34,551 nucleotides of DNA from Planctomycetota bacterium (GTDB lineage: Bacteria > Planctomycetota > Planctomycetia > Pirellulales > Pirellulaceae). Made by a program: the position numbers and the translations under genes. Within the stretch, counting starts at the first letter, position 1. Each line of letters opens with the position of its first letter. The notes under the pieces were generated by a model, which saw only the letters and a program-made list of their open reading frames with translations, had not been told where the DNA came from and ran no database searches. Location: the NCBI GenBank assembly GCA_024276655.1, contig JAJRWU010000008.1, positions 1-34,551 of the forward strand, in the 5' to 3' direction. Of the stretch, positions 25,801-31,740 are shown one piece after another.

Positions 25801-25903
25801 CGAGGCGGAATTACGCGCCGCGGCGCCGTTTGTCGAGCAGCATGGCCTGCCGGCTTTTTGCCGCATCGTTTTCAACAGCAACGAGTTTTTGTTTATTGAT
25901 TGA
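22823..25903 (+). CDS. Planctomycete cytochrome-c domain + DUF1549 + LamG-like + DUF1553 protein
   Basis: This 1026-residue exported protein has a signal segment ([19 protein letters not shown], about 12-30) and a haem motif CLGCH (59-63) with the distal element [11 protein letters not shown] (cytochrome-c domain). DUF1549 follows (about 175-370: [59 protein letters not shown]) and ends near a second C-x-x-C-H ([12 protein letters not shown], about 366). Unlike the copy at 15465, the middle (about 450-640: [64 protein letters not shown]) is a LamG/concanavalin-type jelly roll, a common sugar-binding module. DUF1553 ends the protein (about 735-1020: [19 protein letters not shown]). Its stop is 8 bases before the next DUF1501 start. 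The reaction is unknown. Confidence 0.93.
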   Translation: [1026 protein letters not shown]

Positions 25904-25911
25904 GAAATGTC

Positions 25912-27369
25912 ATGAACATGCATCGAGCGGCGGAAAACCATTTGAAAACGCGGCGGGATTTTTTATCTTGGTCGTCGGCCGGATTGGGCGGCGTCGCGCT
26001 GACCGCGTTACTAATGCAAGACGGCCAGGTGCAAGCCGCGCCGCTGCCGCCCGAAGCGGCCGACCCTTGGCCGCATCACGCCGCCCCCGCCAAACGCGCG
26101 ATTCACATCTGCCTCTGTGGCGGACTCAGCCAGGTTGATAGCTTCGACTACAAACCGGTGCTGGAAAAATACCAAGGCAAGAAGTTCGGCGGCATCGAAT
26201 CGGCCGATGTATTTTTTGGGCAGATCGGCCTGTTGCGAAAAAGCGATTGGGCGTTTCGGCAACGCGGCCAGAGCGGGCTTTGGGTTTCTGATCTGTTCCC
26301 GCACCTAGCCAAAGTGGCCGACGAACTCACCGTGATCAAATCGATGTATGCCGAAACATCGAACCACACGCCGGCCACATTCCAGCAGAACACCGGCTTT
26401 CGCCTCAACGGATTCCCCACCACCGGCGCTTGGCTCTCGTACGGAATGGGCGCCGAGACGGACGAACTTCCCGCCTTCGTCGTCATACCCGACGCCCGCG
26501 GCCTGCCCGCCGGCGGTTCGATCAACTGGAGCAACGGTTTTCTCTCGGCCACGCATCAGGGCGTCGTGATTCGCAGTAAAGGCGATCCGATCGATGATCT
26601 TTTCCCGGCCGTGAAAATTTCCGCCACCACCGAACAAGCCAGCCGCGTGCTGTTGGAAACCTTGAACCGCAAACATCTGGCGGCGCGCAGCGGCAACGAC
26701 GCCCTGGCCGCCCGCATTAAGTCGTATCAGTTGGCGGCGAAAATGCAGTTGGCCGTGCCGGAGGTCGCCAGTATTGCCGATGAAACCGAGTCCATGCAAA
26801 AATTGTACGGCCTCGACCAAGACCAAACCCACGATTTCGGCCGCAGTTGCCTGCTGGCCCGGCGGCTGTTGGAAAAGGGCGTGCGGTTTGTGCAACTCTT
26901 TTCCGGAGGCGCTTTCGGTTCGCCGCGCATCAATTGGGATGCCCACGAGAACATGGTCCAAAATCATGGCCGCGAGGCGGGGCGTATTGACCAGCCGCTA
27001 GCCGCGCTGCTCACCGACCTGCGGCAACGCGGCATGCTCGACGACACCCTGGTGTTATTCACGAGCGAATTCGGCCGCACGCCGTTCACGCAATCGGCCT
27101 CCGATGTGCTCGGCGCCGGGCGCGATCATAACCAAAATGGTTTTTCCGTGTGGTTGGCCGGCGCGGGCCTGAAGCCGGGAATGGCTTACGGCGCGACGGA
27201 CGAAATCGGCTGGAAGGCCGTGGAAAAACGCGTCCATTGGCATGATTTTCACGCCACCGTGTTGCAACAGTTGGGCATCGACCACACCCGCCTGACCGCC
27301 TACCACAACGGCATCCAGCGGCGTTTGACCAACGTACACGGCGAAGTGCTGTCTGAAATCATTCGCTAA
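25912..27369 (+). CDS. DUF1501 protein, partner of the preceding LamG-containing gene
   Basis: This encodes 485 residues. The start MNMHRAAENHLKTRRDFLSWSSAGLGGVAL carries a twin-arginine signal TRRDFLSW. DUF1501 landmarks: KRAIHICLCGGLSQVDSFDYKPVLEKYQGK, VRFVQLFSGGAFGSPRINWDAHENM, LDDTLVLFTSEFGRTPFTQ, GRDHNQNGFSVWLAGAGLKPGM and HWHDFHATVLQQLGID. ATG 25912 is chosen over the TTG at 25900 that overlaps the previous stop; a second ATG at 25918 is also possible. The gene starts 8 bases after the preceding stop, so both form one operon, repeating the gene pair at 15465-20114 but without a symporter. A palindromic repeat with terminator form follows 6 bases after the stop. Confidence 0.92.
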   Translation: MNMHRAAENHLKTRRDFLSWSSAGLGGVALTALLMQDGQVQAAPLPPEAADPWPHHAAPAKRAIHICLCGGLSQVDSFDYKPVLEKYQGKKFGGIESADVFFGQIGLLRKSDWAFRQRGQSGLWVSDLFPHLAKVADELTVIKSMYAETSNHTPATFQQNTGFRLNGFPTTGAWLSYGMGAETDELPAFVVIPDARGLPAGGSINWSNGFLSATHQGVVIRSKGDPIDDLFPAVKISATTEQASRVLLETLNRKHLAARSGNDALAARIKSYQLAAKMQLAVPEVASIADETESMQKLYGLDQDQTHDFGRSCLLARRLLEKGVRFVQLFSGGAFGSPRINWDAHENMVQNHGREAGRIDQPLAALLTDLRQRGMLDDTLVLFTSEFGRTPFTQSASDVLGAGRDHNQNGFSVWLAGAGLKPGMAYGATDEIGWKAVEKRVHWHDFHATVLQQLGIDHTRLTAYHNGIQRRLTNVHGEVLSEIIR

Positions 27370-27374
27370 CGAAC

Positions 27375-27462
27375 AGTCCCGAATTTACATGCGGAGTTAA
27401 AAGCCCGGCAATTTCAAAATGCCGGGCTTTTTGAGTTACAACCGGGAACTTATTTCGGGACT
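27375..27462. repeat. Palindromic repeat, GCCCGGC family
   Basis: Outer arms AGTCCCGAA (27375-27383) and TTCGGGACT (27454-27462) are perfectly complementary. They enclose the core hairpin AAAAGCCCGGCA / GCCGGGCTTTTT (27399-27432), which also has terminator form and lies 30 bases after the DUF1501 stop. The layout matches the copies at 29881 and 31645. Confidence 0.8.
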
Positions 27463-27700
27463 ATTCCTAAGAATAGAGAGGAATCCTTTTCGAGATCGGA
27501 GTTTTCCTTTGCGTGGGCGCTCCTCTCGCAATGACGTGTTTTTCTTGGTAACGCCCGTTTTGCTTGCGGGCGGCAACTCACCGGCTATACTCCTGGTTGT
27601 TTCGCTCGTGCGGGCTTTTGACCGCCGGAGGCCGAAAACCTGGCTTGAATGCCGATCCTGGAAGCGGCCGCTCTCAATAACTCCGCACGGATTGTGCGTG

Positions 27701-27812
27701 TATTTCTGACCGCTGAAACGGAGAAATCCGTATTTCCCTAGTGAAGGCCCGCGGTTTTGTACGTGAACGCCGCTCTAGTTTCCAACCAGACATTTTTTTT
27801 GAGGGGAAGAAA
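27701..27812 (+). promoter_or_regulatory. Conserved leader of the first His-rich gene
   Basis: Bases 27701-27759 align almost throughout with 28928-28986 (shared blocks CTGACCG, TGAAA, GAAATCCG, TAGTGAAGGC, GCGGTTTTG), and both blocks end exactly 54 bases before the start codon of their gene. The segment ends with the ribosome-binding site GAGGGGAAGAAA, also identical in both. This implies a shared promoter or 5' leader kept after gene duplication. Confidence 0.5.
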
Positions 27813-28703
27813 ATGAGAAAGCTCCTACTGGCCGCCCTGTTGGGCGGCGTCGGCTTGTCGGTTTGTTCGGATGCCAACGCGCAATACCGCCGCAGCTACG
27901 GCCACAACAACAACAGCTACGGCCACAATTACGGGCACGATTATGTGCAATTCGGCCACACGCAACCGTCGTATCGTTTCGGCGCTCGGTCGCACATGGT
28001 TGCACTGTCGGGCCAGATGTATCAAAAAACGAAAGATATATGTTGGGAAATGCACCACCACTATCACCACATGCCGGGGTATCGGGATACCTACCGTGAA
28101 ATGTATCAGGTGATGCGAGACGCCAAACACGTCCACGATGAAGTGCATCGCCAGAACGGCGACTACGGTCATCATGTGGGCGCGGGCGACGACCACATCG
28201 CACGAGATCTTCACAACATGGATCGCCTGTTCCAACACGTTAAAGGCCATGTCGTTACCTGGACATCGCAAGGCCGCGCCTCCACACTCGCGATACAGAT
28301 GTTGCAGGTTGAATCGACGCTGCTGCACCTCATGCAAGACTACGGCGTGAGAAGCCAGTTACCTGTGGTGGCGCCGCAGCCGGGGTATGCTCCTCAGCCG
28401 GGAGCAGCGCCGCGGGGGCCTGTAGCTCCACAACCTGGTTATGCACCGCAGCCGGGTTATGCACCGCAGCCGGGAGCAGCGCCGCAGCCGGGAGCAGCGC
28501 CGCGGGGGCCTGTAGCTCCACAACCTGGTTATGCTCCGCAGCCGGGTTATGCACCGCAGCCGGGAGTGGCGCCGCAGCCGGGAGTGGCGCCGCAGGGGCC
28601 TGTCGCTCCGCAACCCGGTTTTGCACCGCGAGCGCCTGTTGCGCCGCAACAGGGAGTTGGCCCGGTGCCCGTGATTGCTCCTCCGCCCCTTCAGACGCCG
28701 TAA
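27813..28703 (+). CDS. Secreted His-rich protein with Pro/Gln/Gly repeat tail
   Basis: This encodes 296 residues from ATG 27813, 12 bases after GAGGGG. The signal MRKLLLAALLGGVGLSVCSDANA is followed by a His/Tyr/Asn-rich segment (YGHNNNSYGHNYGHDY), then a helical domain (about 50-180: FGARSHMVALSGQMYQKTKDICWEMHHHYHHMPGYRDTYREMYQVMRDAKHVHDEVH, later HIARDLHNMDRLFQHVKGHV). The tail (about 185-290) repeats PQPGYA and PQPGAAPRGPVA units. The His spacing suggests metal binding, but this is inference. The paralogue at 29040 shares the signal, the helical domain and a 38-base identical stretch (28324-28361 against its copy), so they arose by recent duplication. The function is unknown. A hairpin repeat follows at 28743. 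Confidence 0.8.
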   Translation: MRKLLLAALLGGVGLSVCSDANAQYRRSYGHNNNSYGHNYGHDYVQFGHTQPSYRFGARSHMVALSGQMYQKTKDICWEMHHHYHHMPGYRDTYREMYQVMRDAKHVHDEVHRQNGDYGHHVGAGDDHIARDLHNMDRLFQHVKGHVVTWTSQGRASTLAIQMLQVESTLLHLMQDYGVRSQLPVVAPQPGYAPQPGAAPRGPVAPQPGYAPQPGYAPQPGAAPQPGAAPRGPVAPQPGYAPQPGYAPQPGVAPQPGVAPQGPVAPQPGFAPRAPVAPQQGVGPVPVIAPPPLQTP

Positions 28704-28742
28704 CCTAGTTGCAGCCATGAATGCGCGACACGATGCACCCTC

Positions 28743-28774
28743 AGAAGCCCGGCTTTTGAAAAAGCCGGGCTTCT
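28743..28774 (+). terminator. Perfect hairpin after the first His-rich gene
   Basis: Arms AGAAGCCCGGCTTTT and its exact complement (15 bases each, GA loop) lie 39 bases after the stop codon. Only a short CTCTT follows, so terminator function is likely but not classical. It shares its sequence with the palindrome at 15273-15305. Confidence 0.55.
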
Positions 28775-28927
28775 CTTGTTGGAGCGACGATATTCTAAGC
28801 GACGGCTTTTTGAGCGACAAATTTTTAAGCGAGGATGTTGAGCACTGTGAACATGGTCGCTGTGCGCAACCGGTCGGCCGTAAGATTTGCCGGCGTTGCA
28901 ACGTGGACAGTGGACAGTTTCGGAAAA

Positions 28928-29039
28928 TATTCCTGACCGGTGAAATGCGGAAATCCGAATTGTATTAGTGAAGGCGGGCGGTTTTGAATTCCGTCCCGGC
29001 CGAAATTTCAATACCAACAATTCTTTTGAGGGGAAGAAA
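28928..29039 (+). promoter_or_regulatory. Conserved leader of the second His-rich gene
   Basis: This is the counterpart of 27701-27812. Shared blocks include CTGACCGGTGAAA, GAAATCCG and TTAGTGAAGGC, and the distance from the block to the start codon (54 bases) is the same. Between 28775 and 28927 there is nothing I can identify. Confidence 0.5.
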
Positions 29040-29804
29040 ATGAGAAAGCTTCTATTGGCCGCCCTGTTGGGGGGCGTCGGTATGTCGTTCAGTTCGGTTG
29101 CCAACGCGCAATTAGGCCACGGCAATATTTTGCACGGCAATATTTTGCACGGCAATGTCCAACATGGCAATGTCCAACATGGAAACGTGCATCATGGCAA
29201 CGTCCGACGTGGCAACGTCCAACATGGAAACGTGCATCATGGCAACGTCCGACGTGGCAACGTGCATCATGGTAACGGCCATGCGCAGCCAGTATATCAT
29301 TTCGGCGCTCGGTCACACATGGATTCACTGACCTCCGACTTGTATAAAATCGCGAAAGACATTTGTTGGGAAATGCACAACAGCTACCAGCACAATCCAG
29401 GATACCAGGACACCTACCGTGAAATGTATAAGTTGATGCAAGACGCCAAGCACACCTACGATTTGGTGCATCGGCAACGCTACCACCTGGGGAATCATGC
29501 GGCTGGAAACGCGGACCACATCGCGCGAGACCTTCACAATATGAACGGGCTGTTTCACCACGTGAAAGGCCACACCTTGTCGTGGACATCGCATGCTCAC
29601 GGCTCTCCGCTGACGATTAAAATGCTTCAGCTTGAGGCCACACTACTTCACCTCATGCAAGACTACGGCGTGAGAAGCCAGTTACCCGTAGCGGGCGCAC
29701 CGCCCGTGGGTTCGCCGGGTTTTGCGCCGCAACAAGGTTTTGCGCCGCAGCAGGGCGCCGGCCCATTGCCGGTGATTGCACCTCCGGCGGTGCAGGCGCC
29801 GTAA
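29040..29804 (+). CDS. Secreted His-rich protein with HGN pentapeptide repeats, paralogue of the preceding gene
   Basis: This encodes 254 residues with the same signal (MRKLLLAALLGGVGMSFSSVANA) and ribosome-binding site as its neighbour. After the signal lie about twelve tandem pentapeptides of the form H-G-N-V/I-x (residues about 26-80; bases about 29116-29280), encoded by 15-base repeats. The helical domain (about 85-215: FGARSHMDSLTSDLYKIAKDICWEMHNSYQHNPGYQDTYREMYKLMQDAKHTYDLVH) matches the paralogue. The Pro/Gln tail is much shorter (PQQGFAPQQGAGPLPVIAPP). The repeat expansion is therefore at the N-terminus here and at the C-terminus in the neighbour. Tandem HGN units could bind metal or form a structural rod, which is inference. 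Repeat number probably varies between strains. Confidence 0.8.
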   Translation: MRKLLLAALLGGVGMSFSSVANAQLGHGNILHGNILHGNVQHGNVQHGNVHHGNVRRGNVQHGNVHHGNVRRGNVHHGNGHAQPVYHFGARSHMDSLTSDLYKIAKDICWEMHNSYQHNPGYQDTYREMYKLMQDAKHTYDLVHRQRYHLGNHAAGNADHIARDLHNMNGLFHHVKGHTLSWTSHAHGSPLTIKMLQLEATLLHLMQDYGVRSQLPVAGAPPVGSPGFAPQQGFAPQQGAGPLPVIAPPAVQAP

Positions 29805-29880
29805 GGACCGCTTGGATATTTGAAGTCGTCCTCGGGAATGGGCAAAGTCATTTGTCAATAGTGAGTGGTCCTGAGGAACA

Positions 29881-29968
29881 GCCCCGAATTTACCTACCGC
29901 ATTCAAAGCCCGGCATTTTCAAAATGCCGGGCTTTTTTTGAGCTACCACCAGAAGCTTATTTCGGGAC
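29881..29968. repeat. Palindromic repeat, GCCCGGC family
   Basis: Outer arms CCCCGAA / TTCGGGA and the core AAAGCCCGGCATTTT / AAAATGCCGGGCTTT (29904-29939, with seven T) have the same layout as 27375-27462. It separates the second His-rich gene from the convergent minus-strand regulator gene, and the core can terminate transcription from the left. The remaining bases from 29805 to 30031 hold nothing else I can identify. Confidence 0.8.
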
Positions 29969-30031
29969 AGGTCTGTTCCGCGTGGTTTTTGACAGCAAGT
30001 GGGCGGATCTGCTGGTAAGGCGTCAATGTAT

Positions 30032-30757
30032 TCAGGCCGCCGCCTGGTCGGTCGATCTTTCGCTGTTGCAATCGGGTTTGCGTCGGTTGCTCGCCAGGGC
30101 GACGATTGTTTTCGATAGTCCTAGCAAATCGCCGAGGTAGACGAGCCATTCATCGACGGGCGCGCACTTGGCCATCTCTTCGTCGCGACTGGTCCCGAAG
30201 GGCTGGTAGAGCCACACACGGAGCCGCCGATCGAACAGACTCAGCTTTCGCGCAAGCAGCCAGCCGTTTTGATCGGGTAGGTCGATGTTCGCCACGACCA
30301 AGGTTGGCTCTAACCTGGGAAACAACTCCAAGGCTTCGGCGGCCGACTTGGCGCGCACCACGCGCATTCCCGACTCAGCCATGTCGGTCGCGATTCTCGC
30401 GAACACTTCGTCGCGGTGCTCGACTAAAATCGCCGTGGGCCGCGGGACGATTTCACCGCCATCGACTTCCAACGAAGGCTCAATATTTTCATCGGACAAC
30501 CGCCGGCAATACATTGAGGCGGCGCTTTTCGCAGCTCTTTCGTTTCTGATCGACCGCAGCAAGTTATCGGCGCGTTGCAATGCATCGCCACAATCCAGCT
30601 TTGAGGCGGTTGGTCCGTCATTGCCGGTTTCAGACACGACGAACTGCCCACCGCAATGGGCGCACTCCAACTCCCGATGGAGGTGTCGAAAATGAATCTC
30701 CACCGGACGACCGCAAACGGGGCAATCCAAGACAGCGTAAGGACGTTGCAGAATCAT
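30032..30757 (-). CDS. Zinc-ribbon protein with a degenerate receiver domain
   Basis: This encodes 241 residues from ATG 30757, which has a strong GGAGGAG site just upstream; longer frames to 30892 are unlikely. The N-terminus is a zinc ribbon with Cys12, Cys15 (CPVC) and Cys32, Cys35 (CAHC). A linker (about 45-105) is followed by a response-regulator receiver fold (about 107-215): TAILVEHRDEVFARIATDM, then LVVANIDLPDQNGWLLARKL and RLRVWLYQPFG. The phospho-accepting Asp is Asn157 and the acidic pocket is EH instead of DD, so standard phosphorylation is not expected. There is no DNA-binding output domain, so the zinc ribbon probably does the binding to nucleic acid or protein. Same-strand neighbour upstream is the Cys-rich gene, 161 bases away. 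Confidence 0.75.
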   Translation of the reverse strand: MILQRPYAVLDCPVCGRPVEIHFRHLHRELECAHCGGQFVVSETGNDGPTASKLDCGDALQRADNLLRSIRNERAAKSAASMYCRRLSDENIEPSLEVDGGEIVPRPTAILVEHRDEVFARIATDMAESGMRVVRAKSAAEALELFPRLEPTLVVANIDLPDQNGWLLARKLSLFDRRLRVWLYQPFGTSRDEEMAKCAPVDEWLVYLGDLLGLSKTIVALASNRRKPDCNSERSTDQAAA

Positions 30758-30918
30758 GATTTTCTCCTCCACATCGCGCGAACCACATGCGCAGCCACAC
30801 GACCTACCTAAGAAATCCAACACGGGTTGAGGCGATGCGGCGGGGGTGAGACCCACAACATCTGAGAACCAGAGATGGCCCCGCGGCTTCAATGCCGCGA
30901 ATTGGCGTGGAGAAGGAT

Positions 30919-31398
30919 TCAGAGCCGAAAACAGCAGAGTTGGATACAGCGATCTGAACCGCTGCCCGCGAATGAGGCAACCGCAACTAGGGCGTTGGCC
31001 AGGGAGTCATTCGCACTGATCTCGATAGCGATCGTGGCAGCGCCGCGGAACGCCTCGAAAGTCGGCACAACCTGCAAGGAAGATTCGGTGTTTGGCGGCT
31101 CAGCCGCCGCGGGCGCCGAGTTTTTCTCACAGCCGCCGCGATCCTTGCAGGGTTTTGATTGCGAGCCGGAAGAGTTTTTCTCGCAACACGTCGGCTCGCG
31201 TCCGCTAGCACCGGTGCAGCAACTCGTTTGGGTTTGCGAGCAACAACCCGCCCCAGATCCGCTGGCTGCTTGAATCACACGGCCCTGACCGCCCAAACAG
31301 CAGCCGGTCGCGGCCAAAGACTGCTGAACCGGCAGCAACGTAATTGCCAGCAGGGCCAACGCCTTCGAGGTTCGTGAAAGTGAAGCTAGTCGGTTCAT
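30919..31398 (-). CDS. Secreted Cys-rich protein with paired cysteines
   Basis: This encodes 159 residues from ATG 31398. The signal segment MNRLASLSRTSKALALLAITLLPVQQSLAA is followed by four CC pairs (residues 33-34, 52-53, 60-61, 71-72), single cysteines at about 84 and 90, and a C-terminal CIQLCC. The spacer is Gly/Ser/Thr-rich and there is no catalytic motif. Paired cysteines with signal peptides suggest metal (for example copper) binding or a disulphide-stabilised exported protein; this is inference from composition only. An upstream ATG at 31440 would add 14 residues and bury the signal. Its orientation and 161-base gap suggest a possible operon with the zinc-ribbon/receiver gene downstream. 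Confidence 0.6.
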   Translation of the reverse strand: MNRLASLSRTSKALALLAITLLPVQQSLAATGCCLGGQGRVIQAASGSGAGCCSQTQTSCCTGASGREPTCCEKNSSGSQSKPCKDRGGCEKNSAPAAAEPPNTESSLQVVPTFEAFRGAATIAIEISANDSLANALVAVASFAGSGSDRCIQLCCFRL

Positions 31399-31740
31399 GG
31401 TTTCGTCGGCGTCAGAATCGTGATCGCGACACACGGACACATACTCCCGTTATCGGTCGCTCCGCCGATTATTATCACTGAAAAGTCATAGTTAGAGAGT
31501 CCCTAAGGGCTATACGCGAACTGGCGATGGTTTGTTCACACCAAGCTCAATTTGGGTGGCAGGCGCGATGATTGCACATCTGAGACCGGCGACACAGCCG
31601 GACGCCCACCCCACACCGTGCGGCCCATGCCGCTGGCTATGGAGACAGTCGTGAATTTACATGCCGAAATTAAAAGCCCGGCATTTTGAAAATGCCGGGC
31701 TTTTTTGAACCACAACCGGTAACTTATCTCAGGACGGTTC
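31399..31740. other. Gene-free interval with a palindromic repeat
   Basis: About 340 bases. The first 240 show no gene or structure I can name and probably carry the promoter of the Cys-rich gene; the rest is the palindromic repeat at 31645-31736. Confidence 0.5.
31645..31736. repeat. Palindromic repeat, GCCCGGC family
   Basis: The core AAAAGCCCGGCATTTT / AAAATGCCGGGCTTTT (31671-31706) is perfect. The outer arms are weaker than in other copies (CAGTCGTGAATTTAC against TTATCTCAGGAC). It also contains ACCGGTAACTTAT, shared with the inverted copy at 10381-10470. It lies just beyond the stop codon of the glycosyltransferase-like gene and may end its transcript. Confidence 0.75.

Larger units (their letters stand above)
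27370..27812. other. Intergenic interval with a palindromic repeat and a leader
   Basis: About 440 bases with no gene. The first part is the palindromic repeat at 27375-27462; the middle (27476-27700) shows nothing I can identify; the last part, 27701 to the start codon at 27813, is the conserved leader of the His-rich protein gene. Confidence 0.6.

Noticed and set aside
28375-28690. PQPGYA repeat DNA as a possible CRISPR or satellite array
   Set aside because: The units are in frame within the His-rich gene and encode a regular Pro/Gln/Gly tail; spacers are absent.
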